DNA of 25,119 nt from positions 21,273 to 46,391 of the forward strand of contig WELA01012862.1 of the NCBI GenBank assembly GCA_009602735.1, read 5' to 3'. Made by a program: the position numbers and the translations under genes. Under the pieces are notes generated by a model, which worked only from the letters and a program-made list of their open reading frames with translations, was not told the DNA's origin and ran no database searches. Position 1 is the first letter of the stretch; every line of letters starts with the position of its first letter. This stretch comes from Mesotaenium endlicherianum (taxonomy: Eukaryota; Streptophyta; Zygnematophyceae; Zygnematales; Mesotaeniaceae). Shown piece after piece: positions 10,549 to 20,103 of the stretch.

Positions 10549-12543
10549 TCAGAGAGGCGCCCATAGCAACATGATTGCGGCAGTGTGACGGTGGCCACCA
10601 TCGTTCCCTGCTTTACCTAACTTTGCATCATCGACGGGCGCTGCGGAATAGTTTACGTCCATGCGCTGCATGATCTTCATCTCTAGAGGCGCAACTCACA
10701 GCCTGCTCTTCCTTTGTGATGGATCTGGTGCCAGGCGTTGCGCGGCGAGCAGAGGCCCCAGTGGAAGGACAGCGACTACCTGCCCATAAACCCTAACCCT
10801 AATATTGGCCTCCGCAACCGCCTCTTCTACGAGCTCTTCACCTCTCACGAGCAGCGCATGCGGGAGCGACCCCCCAAGATTGTCTTACCCGAGAACTCCT
10901 CCCAGCCCTCTCCCTCTATCCCAAACCTCAGCCTGGACCGAACTGACGACCAGAACGCTAACCTCAGCCCGAGCCCTTACCCTGCGACCGACGGTGACGC
11001 CCCCGAGTACAGCCCGGCGAGAGCCTCCCGTGAAAGAAGCTCTCACCTGCTCGTCGAGTCTGTCGTCGACTACCGCCTGAACCCCGCCCTCCTGGGCCGC
11101 GATCAGCAGGCGGCCTTAAACCCCCGCCACAGACTGGCGCATCTGAACCTTAAACCCTTGCCCGAGGAGGGGGAGGATGGGGAGGGCGAGCCCTGGCAGT
11201 CCCTCCCGGCATACTACTTTTTGGACAAAATCGTGGGCAACAGCCCCCCTGCGCCTGACCCCCCTCTGTACATAAACACAGAGACAGGACCGCCTCGCGA
11301 GGTCTTCATGAACGGCGAGCGCTTTCTCATGTACGCGCGATCTGACGACTGGTGTGCGTCCATTGGCCACTGGCAGGTGCGCCCGACTTCTCGTCCTCCC
11401 AGAAACAAAATTGAATCTCAGACCCCTGTATGCTTGGTGCCTTGCAGCTCTTGGAAAGCCCCAGTGGCTGAGGCCTCTCCTCTCCGATCGGAACTCCTGT
11501 GGCCTCAAATGCTGGGGCTAGCAACTCTAACTTGCAAACTAAACTTTAAACCTGAGCTCAAATGCGCAACAGTAAGAAGCCAAGCCTTGGGTCTCCACCC
11601 AACACCTCCTGCGCACCAGCAGTGGGGTCCACCTTTGCCTCGCTTCATAGGCCAGAACGCGGGGCAGGCAAGCGAACCCCGTGCTTAAGCAGCCAGTGCC
11701 AGTCAGGGGTTTAGGGACTGCCAGAGCTGCCCAGGCTTAAGAAGGTCATTACATGTTGATGTGATGCTCCTCCTGACACGCCCGCAGATTAGACCAAGCA
11801 CGGGGTATGGCCAATTCTCTGCCACGTTTTGAATCAGGTTTTGGGACACGGGCCGGTTTACACCCTAGCTAAGGAGGGGCTCGTGAATTCAAGATGCCAA
11901 AACCCTAGGCTCTAAAACCCTAGAGCCTGCGGCCCTTGTAAACGTCCTTCTAGACCTGCATTCAGTATTTTCCCTTCGCACTGGGCCGCAAGAGAGGAGC
12001 CCAATCCTGGGGGCTCAGTCGAGGGGCCTCCTCCTCCTGCTCCTCTTCCTCCTCCTCCTCCTCCTCCGCCGCCGCCGACCTCCCCCCATCCCCGCCCCTT
12101 GCCCCCCCCCCTTCCTCTCCCTCCTCCTCCGCCTCCTCCTCACACCCTTGCTGGTTCTGCTGCTGCGCTGCTGCTGTGGGTGCGAGTGGGGGTGGGGGTG
12201 AGGGTGGGGGTGGGGGGTGGGGATCGGGTGTGCAAGCGCAGTGGAGCCTGACGTGCGGGCTGGCGGAGGCCATGTACCTGCGGCGCAAGTGGGTGATGGA
12301 CATGGAGTTCTGCCTCTCCCCGCGCTTCTACCCCGCCCTGGAGGCGCCCGTGGCGCGCGACATCCGCCTCTACTACAACATGGACTGGATGGACATCCCG
12401 CGCGCCGACAACGGCGACGCCATCAACCGCGCGGTGGGTGCCCCCGCGTCTCCCTGCCTTGTCAGGGCTGCGCTCTCTTTTTGCGACTGCGTACACGTGT
12501 GCGCGCACGCGTGCGCCTGGATCTCCGTGGTGTGTGTGTGTGT

Positions 12544-12580
<37 letters not shown>

Positions 12581-15500
12581 TGCTTGCGTGTTTGCGTCTG
12601 TGTGCGCACGCGCGTGCGTGCATGTGTGCGCAATATTTGTGTCTACAGGTTTGTTGGTCTATGCAAAACCTTTGCAAGCTCAACTTGCATGCAGGAGCGG
12701 TCCAGCTGTCAGTTCCGCAACGCGGGGACTCTGTTCCACTCGTAGGCAATGTCCTGTGCCCCCCCTCTTTACTCTCCCCCCTCCCCCTTCCTCCGCGACT
12801 CGCTGCCTGCCGTGCAGAAATACGGCTACCGGGGGATCATTGAGATGAGCAATTTCGTGGCCGAGCGCGACCGCTTCAACCGGCGCTTCTGGGACGCCCG
12901 CGTGACGGCGGCGACCGCAGACGTGGCCACGCTGGCGGACGCGCTCCGGGCGGCCAACGAGTCCGTGGTGCTGCGCGCCGTGAGGGAGCCCCCCAAGGTG
13001 ACCTACTGGTACGACGTCTGCAACGCCAATCCGGTGAGTCTTCTCTCCCTTCCTTCTGGGTGGGTTGCCTGCTTCTTAGGGTTGGGGGTTTGTGCAATGG
13101 GTGTGGACTCGGGCGGGGTCAAGGGGTCCCAGTATCGGGCCCCGTTTTTTAAAAACGTTCCGTGTGAGTCAGCGTGGCAGACCAGTGTGAAACCCGCCAC
13201 GTTGATCCGGTGAGCGTTTCTGAACAGGCATTTTGGCGTATGAGGGTTCGGGTTATGGTGCGGATGCACCTGCCCGGGGTCAAGGGTTCCTCAGAGTAGG
13301 GCATTGTTTCCGGAATTTGGATCTTTGGAGGAAGAATTCTGAGATTATGAAAGTCGGAGTGCTTCCCACAGGATCGTAATCAGGGTTGACAGGCGGACCG
13401 TTACATTGGTTTTGAAAAGAAGGCTTCATCTGCATTGTGCGAGTGCAGGCTTGGTCGAGTGCGAAACACACGATCACGACCAGGTTGGGGTTGAAGGGTA
13501 GAAACAATGCAGGTCCTAACCCTAGTAGCCCAGCTCGCGGGCATCCACAGGTGGGCTTCAGGGCCATCAGTAGGCCCGTCTGGACTCTCGCGTGTGTGGT
13601 GCTGGTTGCATGGTGCTCCCTGGTTCCAGCCACAAGAGCCGGAAGGACAAAGGGCGGAGGTCAGTGTTGCCGGCTCTGGCGGGTATCTCAGCGCACAGGG
13701 TGCAAGTGCAGCTTCATTCTGGATTGAGAGTTTTATTCGTGGGCAATTCTTTGCGTAGGGGGTGCTCTGTGACTCTGTCGCCAGTGGAGGCACGCCTGCG
13801 AGCAATGTGCTGCTGGCGCGGCATTTCATGAGTGCAGGCCCACCTCGTCTCGAGAGCCTGAGCCTGGTTTGGGGTTGGGGCGCAGTGTCGGAGGTGCTTC
13901 GTAGTTTTGTTGTCGATAGGGGCAGGGCTGCCATCACCGGCAGCAAGTGATGCGACGCTGCGCGAGTGCGGGTCCATTTCGGTTCGTGAGACTGAGGCAC
14001 GGTGGGGCACTGTGTTTGAGCTGCTGTGACGTAGATAGTCAAGCCACTGACGTACATGTGGAGGTGGCTGGTCCTGCACCGTGTCCATCTTGCTTTGGGA
14101 GCTTGGGGTGAGGCGTAGACGTCGGCATCGCTCTCAGAGTTGCTGTGTGACTTTCGCTGATAGCGGTGTGGCTGCGATCCATGGGACAGCGACTGGCGCG
14201 CCGCTGCGCGAGTCATTTATTCCGGTCCATATCAGTTCACAATGAGGGTGAAGCTTATTGTCAGAGACTCACTGATGACGTCAGCGTTATCTTTGATACT
14301 GCGGACGTGGGTGCCACTAACAAGAGCAGAAACAGGCGCGCCACTGCATGACCTCAGTTGTGCACACGCACGGCACAATTGCAGCCGCTTTCTGACTTCA
14401 TCGCTGACGGAGGCCGGAGTGCAGCCACACGGCAGCATCTGGTCCGCGCGCGCTGTGCAATGCACCCACGCCGCTCTTCAATTCCCTTTTACTACCGCTG
14501 ACGAAGCCTGGGGGCACGCCCCCGCGCGCCATGTGGCAGCAACTGGTGCGGCACTGGTGGACGCTCCGGTTTGCCGCGCACCTGGAGGCGGTGGCTGACC
14601 AAATCAAGAGCGCGCTCGGTCACGACTTTGACGCCCTGCACATCCGCCACACGGATATCACGGGGCGCAACGTCGTCGGCTTCAGCGGGGGCAAGGCCGC
14701 ACGCGACGGGCTGAGCAGGAGCCTGAGGGTGGTGCTGCCGCCTGGCCGGCGACTGTACGTTGCGACCGACGAGACAAGCCAGGGTTTCTTTGACGGCCTC
14801 CGAGACCCGGCGGGGTACGTGTCTGTCTGTCAGTCTGCCTCTCTCTCTCTCTCTACCCTGCCCTCTCTTCTCTCCCTCTCCCTCTCCCTCTCCCTCTCCG
14901 TGTTTTCATTTTCTTTTCCAAATTAGTCAATACTTCAGCACAAGTAGGATTGTTGGCAATTCTGTTAGCTACTCTCCCATCTTTGGGGGCATAAGTGCTT
15001 GACACAGAGGAATAAGCCCCCCACTACCGCTGCCGAGGTGGCGGAGCCTTCAGTCTCGTTCCCCCTCTGCCCTCCTCTCCCGGGACTTTTGGTTTGACAT
15101 GCTGTCAATATGTAAAGGCAGCAGTCAATTCTGCGGTCATTCAAGGCCCAGGGGTTGTCATTGGCACGTGTCTGAATGCCCCTGCCTGAAAGCCCACGCA
15201 TGGTCCTAGATGAATTGGGTAGTACCAGGCACTTCTAGCCCGTTCCCACACGCCGGAAACATCAGGCTTGACTTAATGTGTACGTGTGCGTGTGCGTGTG
15301 CGTGTGCATCTGAGCGCGTTGATGTGTACCTGCATGATGTCAGCGCGCATGAGTGAGGAAGGATTTAGCAAGCCTTCATGTTACTCACGCGTTGTCACCT
15401 CGCCTCGTCTCACATCCTCACATCGCCTGCTTTCACGCCAGGTCCAACTTCTCCATCTTCCGCCTCGCCGATTTCAGCGACGCGTGGTCCCCCCGCTCCG

Positions 15501-16027
15501 AGTGGTTCAGCCTGATCCAGGAGCTCCTGCCGCCAGGTGTCGAGCCCGTGTTTGACCCCTACATGCGCGCCATGGTGGACCTTGTTGTCATCTCCAACGC
15601 CACCCGGACCATCGAGAAGGTAGCCGACCTTAAGCCCAAGCCCCCGCCACCGCCCCCCTCGCCTCCGCCGCCCCCCCCCAAGAAAGTGAATGCACCCGGT
15701 GGCGCCAGACAACAGGTGCCGCAATCTGGTCGCGTGCAGGGGGCAGGGGTGAAGTCGCAGGCCTCTTCCAAGAAGGAGGCGGTGACAGGTGGCAAGCTCC
15801 AACAGGTGACGCAGCCGGCTCAAAAGCAAGGGGCAGGCACAGGGTCCAAGGGTACGCCATCAGATTCAAAAGGCACAGTACTCAGAGGCGCAGCTTCCAA
15901 GGGGCAGCCGGGTAGCAGCAAAGGTTTGCAAACTGGAACCGTGGGAGCAAAGACTGAAACTAAGAAGTGGCAAAGCAAGCCAGGAGAAATTAAATCTCAA
16001 CAGCAGGTGAAGAATTCAAATGCCTAG
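8983..16027 (+). CDS. O-fucosyltransferase-like family protein, type II membrane protein, six exons
   Basis: Predicted Golgi glycosyltransferase-like protein of the plant GDP-fucose O-fucosyltransferase superfamily. Exons: 8983-9123, 10735-11376, 12242-12433, 12818-13033, 14540-14814, 15442-16027. Introns 1-4 are phase 0 and the last is phase 2; joined, they read 683 residues to TAG 16025-16027. Exon 1 gives a short basic cytosolic segment and one membrane anchor (residues about 25-42). Exon 2 is a Ser/Pro-rich stem leading to GERFLMYARS. Exon 3 (WSLTCGLAEAMYLRRKWVMD) matches the early catalytic-domain helix of the family. Exon 5 carries DALHIRHTD, the conserved HxR donor-binding motif (residues 431-433), and LYVATDE. 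Exon 6 holds FRLADFSDAW and the last fold strands, then polyproline (about 556-569) and a Lys/Gln/Gly/Ser-rich tail. A GTAGCC after TIEK could be a donor, which would remove that tail. Acceptor substrate unknown. Confidence 0.8.
9086..9262 (+). repeat. Three diverged tandem copies of the membrane-anchor exon end plus splice donor
   Basis: The motif CATCTGCCT(T/G)GT... starts at 9090, 9151 and 9222 (spacings 61 and 71). The copies share the end of the exon, the CAG/GTAC splice-donor area and following CTCAAGAA/ACACAC sequence. Copy 1 is the end of exon 1. Copy 2 has lost the donor. Copy 3 keeps CCAG/GTACAA and a frame reading VICLVTFSTASQ. Confidence 0.85.
9337..9388. repeat. (CA)n/(CG)n microsatellite, intron 1
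   Basis: CA dinucleotide run ending in a short CG alternation, a potential Z-DNA-forming tract, inside intron 1 of the O-fucosyltransferase-like gene. Confidence 0.95.
9832..9889. repeat. Imperfect CA/GCAT microsatellite, intron 1
   Basis: Starts with GCAT tetranucleotides and continues as interrupted CA/CG repeats within intron 1. Confidence 0.9.
10329..10352. repeat. Interstitial telomere-like motifs
   Basis: GGGTTAAG, TTTAGGG and TTTAGG occur back to back. Similar motifs lie at 9694-9713, 10428-10437, 10788-10803 (inside exon 2), 11709-11715, 11896-11927 and 13079-13086, all within this gene. They are degenerate and interspersed, so this is not a chromosome end. Confidence 0.6.
10522..10550. 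repeat. (AC)n microsatellite, intron 1
   Basis: Uninterrupted AC run of about 14 units, roughly 185 bases upstream of the exon 2 acceptor. Confidence 0.95.
12026..12143. repeat. CCT-rich pyrimidine tract, intron 2
   Basis: Long CTCCTC/CCGCCG/CCCC block in intron 2 of the O-fucosyltransferase-like gene. Its minus strand reads as an acidic low-complexity frame, which is a by-product of the repeat. Confidence 0.9.
12187..12233 (+). repeat. G-rich tract with G-quadruplex potential just before the exon 3 acceptor
   Basis: At least seven runs of three to six G separated by single T or A bases, ending about eight bases before the CGCAG acceptor at 12237-12241. It occupies the place where a pyrimidine tract is expected. 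Confidence 0.85.
12530..12578. repeat. (TG)n microsatellite, intron 3
   Basis: TG run with one TA interruption. Flanking sequence is also alternating purine/pyrimidine (CG/TG) from about 12490 to 12630. Confidence 0.95.
13060..14500. repeat. Degenerate repeats filling intron 4
   Basis: The 1506-base intron 4 contains recurring diverged blocks. GGGGTCAAGG(G)GT followed by CC(C)AG/CTCAGAGTAGGGC recurs at about 13117 and 13276. A GCGAGTGC(A/G)GG block followed by CGGTTCGTGAG-like sequence recurs near 13438, 13830, 13964 and 14207. The copies are too diverged to set a unit length by eye. Confidence 0.5.
14819..14899. repeat. Pyrimidine simple repeats (GTCT, CT, CCCTCT), intron 5
   Basis: Begins immediately after the exon 5 donor as GTCTGTCT, continues as CT repeats, then as a hexanucleotide CTCCCT repeat. 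Confidence 0.9.
15278..15308. repeat. (GTGTGC)n repeat, intron 5
   Basis: Four to five units of a GTGTGC hexamer, about 135 bases upstream of the last acceptor. Confidence 0.9.
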
Positions 16028-17242
16028 AAGGCAGAACATAGAATGGGGAGTAGGTCGTAGGTTGGGTTGTTAATGGCCTCGGGACAGGGGGTTGGTTATC
16101 AGTAGTATTTTTGAGTCCCGGCGATGTTACGTCCAAAGTTTGCTTTCTTATTGTATTTGGCATATTGGTCAGCGAGGTCATAGTCTCTTACAAAGTCAAT
16201 GATTTGTTGGCATGGTAGAGCGACCTTGACCCATCGAGGGTATTTTTGTCGAAGTGTCACCTCTCAATTGGAATACTTGCTCAATGTGTGATATTGAGTT
16301 TTTTATCACAGGAGTTGTAGTTCGCCATCACAGGCTACATAAGTTCAAATTGCTGACACCGTATACAAAGTTGGCCTATAGCAGCCAGTTCTTGGATTTA
16401 TTAGCATAATTGATTTTCATCAACATACCATTAGTTGAGCCAGTTAAGGACATAATTGCGTGCTATTCAGTCGTAATGCACAGGCTAATGCAACTATTTG
16501 AGCAACCAGCGAGGATGGTCAGTGGTGGTTGACCTTCACGAGACTCGTGCTGCCAGAGGCATCAACACATGCATAGCTTGTGCAAATCTAGACATCAATG
16601 CAGGGCAAAAGTTGTGGATGATGCTTGTGAACAGAGTTCCGTTGGAGAAGATGCTACAACTCACGTGCGCTCTTTGTTTCTCAGTTTGTCGGTTTGCGCA
16701 CGAAATTGTGGAACTTGACTATTCAGATGTACGCGTGGTGTTCCCTGTTCAACAGTCACTGTCAACGGATGGGCGCATGGTGTTCCCCTTATGACAGTCT
16801 CTGACATGTGCCTGATGACTCCTGTCCGACAAGACAGTCACTTGCTAAACTGATGACAAAAAATGCTGTCAATAAATGTGTACTTTGACAAGATGATCGA
16901 CAAGAGTTGCGCCAACCTTCCCTTATCTCAGTACATGTTAGCTCAAAGCTGGCTCAGCTTGGCATTTGGTCACACAATTCTTATTTCCCGTCGCTCACTG
17001 CAAGCAAGGATGCTTGTGTAACCACACTAGTTCCCTTTTGATAGACTTGCACATGGACTGCTGCTGTTCGTGCTCGTAACCCTTTCTTCTTCGAATTGTA
17101 CCCCGAACAAAGGACAGAGTCTAAATATCCATGGTACATAGTATACACTTTACTGAGCACAAGCTAAAAGAGCAAGACCTACACTTAAGTGCGTTAAAAT
17201 GTAGACCCGTACATGCACACCTTCATGTGTCGTCCCAGGCCC
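16028..17242. other. 3' UTR and convergent intergenic region
   Basis: Lies between the stop of the O-fucosyltransferase-like gene and the stop of the convergent F-box gene. It has no recognisable protein; a 98-codon frame at 16498-16794 resembles nothing known and lacks gene-like composition. An AATAAA occurs at 16871-16876 on the plus strand. A minus-strand AGTAAA variant near 17150 could serve the F-box gene. Confidence 0.5.
16871..16876 (+). terminator. Candidate poly(A) signal AATAAA of the O-fucosyltransferase-like gene
   Basis: AATAAA followed by TGTGTAC, 844 bases past the stop. It implies a long 3' UTR; weaker signals could act earlier. Confidence 0.4.
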
Positions 17243-18978
17243 TCAGCGAAAGCACCGCCCTTGGCTAAGAGCACACTCCGCACGAGTGCATGGTGGCCGC
17301 AGCTCACGCAGCTCTTTCACAAAGCGGACTGGGACCGCAACCCCCCTGTCCACCCGCGTGTCAGGGAACAGCTGCCTCGCCTGCTGGCCACCCTTCAAGT
17401 GGTGGCAGGGCTCTCCTGCCGCCCGGTACTCCTCGTAGCTCTCGTACTGCCAGCTGTGGCTCTTGCGTTCAGAGCCACACTGGCAGGTCAGAGAGACAGC
17501 CATGGTGGGGCCGAGCTCAAACACCCCTGGCATAGCGCCCAGCAGGGCGCAGACATCGAGCGAGAGCTCCTCGAGCGTGTCGCGCATGCCACGCACGTCA
17601 AATATGCCCCACACCCGGCCGCATCCCAGCGTCAGCGACATGAGCCCGGTGAGGTGGCAGCCCAGCTCGGGCCAGCAAGTCGCCTCCCGCAGCTGCAGCT
17701 GCAGGGAGCGCACGGCGGGCGTGAGCGCGAGCAAGTTGCGCTGGACGTGCGCGTGGTCCGCGCTCACGTGGAGCTCAAGCCCCTCCAGGAGGGGCAGGCG
17801 CGCGCGCAGCCGCGGCAGCCTGTCGGATTGTAGATCACCCGCGCCAGGGCATCCTCCGTTGCCTGGGAGCCTGCCAGTCGCCCGTATGCCAGCGCCAGCG
17901 CCACCAGCCGGGGCAGGCGGCCCGCGGCCGGGTCCAGAGCGGCCAGCTCCGCGTTGCCGATGGAGCTCTTGGGCCCGAAGCGCAGGTCCTCCAGGGCGCG
18001 CGTGGCCCCCGCGGTGTGCAGCAGCAGGCGCGGGTGCCAGCAGCCGTGGCAGCTCAGGCGCAGGCTCACAGAGGCTCTCAGTTTCGCCAGCCATGCGGGG
18101 AGCGGCGCCACGTGGCCCTCGTCTGGGGCCACCAGGTGGAGGGCGCGGAGCGCTGGGAGCTCCGCCAGCGTGGCGCTCACGGGCAGGCTGACGTAGTTGG
18201 GGGGTCCCCGCGCGCACGCCTCCGGGCCAAGGCAGCAGAGCCTCCGGTAGTCCAGCGTCAGGTTCTTGAGTCGAGTGAGTGCGCGGAAGTCCAGGCCTGC
18301 CAGCGAGGCGTGGTACTCGCGCCACATGCCCACCGGCATCGTCACCTGCGCCTGCGCCTGCGTCTGGCCGCTGCCGCCCGGCAGCGGCGGCGCCGCCTGC
18401 CTGTCTCTGTCAGTGAATGCAAGCCTCAGCTGCTGCAGCCCGGTCTTCCGCGAGAGGAAGTGCGCAAGATCGAGCAGAGCCACGCACCCCTGGTGGAGCT
18501 CGATGTCAAAGGAGGTGACGTTGGGGAACCCCCCCGCCAGCTCCCGCAGGAGCTCGGCGCCGCCGCACCCGAGGCGCGGGGGGCAGACTTCCAGCTGCAC
18601 GTGCGTCACGTTGGTGCACCTGCGCAGCGAGGCGAGGGCCAGCCCCGCGTCAGCCCGCGGGTCGGCAAGGCGCGCGCGCTTCAGGACAACGCACACGGCC
18701 CGATCCCACGCCCGGGACACGCTCCTGAGGGCGGCGACGAGCCCGGGGCCCTTGTGCCCCTGCTGCCGCCGCGCATGGCGGAGGACCGCCCGCAGGATCG
18801 ACTCCAGGACCTGGACCGGCAGGTCCACCAGCTGGGCGCCCCCCCGGCACACGCGGTGGCTGAGGTCGTTGACGTCCTCTGGCAACGCACTGGCGTGGGG
18901 GCCGCTGGAGGCTCCCTCTTGCAGCCTCTGCTGCTTCCCCTGCTGCTGCTCCTCCTGCTCAGGCCTGAGAGGCGTCAT
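17243..18978 (-). CDS. F-box/leucine-rich-repeat protein, with an apparent frameshift
   Basis: Predicted substrate receptor of an SCF ubiquitin ligase. The minus-strand frame from ATG 18978 begins with a Gln/Glu-rich stretch, then an F-box (residues about 50-95: LVDLPVQVLESILRAVL and ALRSVSRAWDRAV). Irregular leucine-rich repeats follow: LTRLKNLTLDYRRL, LPALRALHLV, TRALEDLRFG, LPRLVALALAYG. Near 17815-17850 the repeats move to another frame, continuing LPLLEGLELHVS, LTGLMSLTLG and TLEELSLDV to TGA at 17245-17243. No intron of suitable length fits the shift, so it is a one- or two-base indel: an assembly error or a real lesion. About 578 residues if repaired. The start is uncertain, because an open frame continues upstream to 19041 and beyond and matches the 5' copies at 19441-19567; a TATA-like tract sits at 19016-19023. 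The frame is GC-rich and intronless. Confidence 0.75.
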
Positions 18979-19015
18979 CTGCTGCTGCTGCTTCTGTGCC
19001 GCGCGTCTTCTCTTG

Positions 19016-19023
19016 TATATATA
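19016..19023 (-). promoter_or_regulatory. TATATATA box upstream of the F-box gene ATG (tentative)
   Basis: An eight-base TATATATA lies 38-45 bases upstream of the ATG at 18978 on the minus strand. It would give a very short 5' UTR. It also lies inside an open frame (DYIYK) similar to the upstream copy, so it may instead be coding. Confidence 0.3.
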
Positions 19024-19440
19024 GTCACAGGCGCTTGGCAACCAATTTCTTTTTTTCCTATATTTTTGAGAGGGCTATCGTGCACTGCTGTGGTGGTCCC
19101 CCCCTTGCAGCTTTTGTGTTTTCCATTTCTCCACCAGCAGCTTTCAGGCGACGACTGCTGCTTCTGTGTTAGACGTGCTCATCAGCAAACAGAAGCGCAC
19201 CTGGCAGCCATAGGATAATTTTTCCTTTAAAACTAAGCACTCCTGAGTTCCAGCGTATGGCTGTCACCTAGCTTGCCCTTCCTAGTGATGCTATCCAAGA
19301 GGCAAGCACGAGACCTCGCGCTACGCAAAGACCGGAAAGAAGAGATGCAGACATGATATGGTCGTCAATACGCAGAGAATAGGACGTCGAAGAAAAGATG
19401 TTAGAAAACATTATCGCAACCAGAAGGAGCTGAAACTCAC

Positions 19441-19567
19441 CAGAGGCGTGGTTTAGCTTGGCCTCCTCACGCAGCCAAGAGTTCTGGTGCCTTTGAGACG
19501 TCATCTGCGGCTGTTGCTGCGTCGCACGCGCTATTCTGTAAGCAGAGGCGCAAACTGGCAGCCACAT
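19441..19567 (-). pseudogene. Orphan first-exon copy related to the F-box gene N-terminus
   Basis: From ATG 19567 the minus strand encodes MWLPVCASAYRIARATQQQ, then PQMTSQR, then about 15 more residues to a good GTGAGT donor at 19440-19435. The same spacing appears at the start of the F-box gene: WLPSACDYIYKRRRAAQKQQ, then QQMTPLR. No F-box or leucine-rich repeats follow. It is either a broken tandem duplicate or an alternative first exon; transcript data would decide. The intermediate copy near 19147-19220 keeps WLP but is interrupted by stops. Confidence 0.45.
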
Positions 19568-19850
19568 ACGTTTTTTTTTCTCAGGAAACACTAAGCTCGC
19601 CAGGTTCGGGTATACGCCACTGGCCTAGCTTGCGCTTCTAGAAGTGCTGCCAATAATTCTTCTGTACAGAGAAATCATACCACGCATTGCAAGAATGAAA
19701 GCCAGACGTAAAATGCGAGTACCTTCTGGACAAATGAGCACAAATCATTTTTCAAAGAAGGACGTTCAAAGTAATGTGGAAACTCGGCAGGGACGCGGCT
19801 ATACTTGACCTCTCACGGCATGGAGCCTTAGAAAGAAAAAGTGTACCCAG

Positions 19851-20100
19851 CTTAACGCGTTGTCTCCCCGCACTCGAGTTTTATAATTATTTTTTCGGGG
19901 AACTTGACGCGAACATATGATCATTACAGTCTCAGCAGGGACGCAGAGGCCTGTTTAGAGTGGGCACTCGCGACGAAGTTCTATTCCGCTCATCGCGCTA
20001 TTCCGGTTAAGGCGCTATTATGAAACTCAATAGTAAAGACTATTCAAATGCAAAAGGAACGACATTTCAACTTTTGGTTTACAAAGAGTAACGTCCCTAC
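19851..20100. other. Short unassigned stretch between F-box 5' array and MITE
   Basis: AT-richer sequence with an interrupted T-run near 19880 and a possible fragment of the neighbouring array near 19936. No coding signal seen. Confidence 0.4.
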
Positions 20101-20103
20101 TAA

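Larger units (their letters stand above)
18970..19850 (-). repeat. Diverged tandem array of the F-box gene 5' end (about 350-bp unit)
   Basis: Three related blocks start near 18970 (the gene itself), 19147 and 19497, each with a GCGTCATCTGCTGC-like start, a GGCGC..TGGCAGCC segment and a T-run. The last two also share downstream blocks: CCTAGCTTGC near 19268 and 19624, and GAAACTC..CAG..G near 19432 and 19779. A further partial copy (GCAGGGACGCAG) may lie near 19936. Confidence 0.75.

Noticed and set aside
10788..10803. True telomere or chromosome end
   Set aside because: Only about two and a half units, inside a coding exon with gene sequence on both sides.
11962..12303. Minus-strand acidic Glu-rich frame
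   Set aside because: By-product of CCT repeats in intron 2 plus antisense of exon 3.
13401..14216. 271-codon minus-strand frame in intron 4
   Set aside because: No known domain, and it lies in a repeat-filled intron with well-supported flanking exons on the other strand.
16498..16794. 98-codon frame downstream of the O-fucosyltransferase-like gene
   Set aside because: No recognisable domain, no gene-like neighbours, and consistent with 3' UTR or intergenic chance.
18016..19218. 400-codon open frame on the plus strand across the F-box gene
   Set aside because: Antisense shadow of a GC-rich coding sequence; low-complexity composition, and the minus strand has the F-box and leucine-rich repeats.
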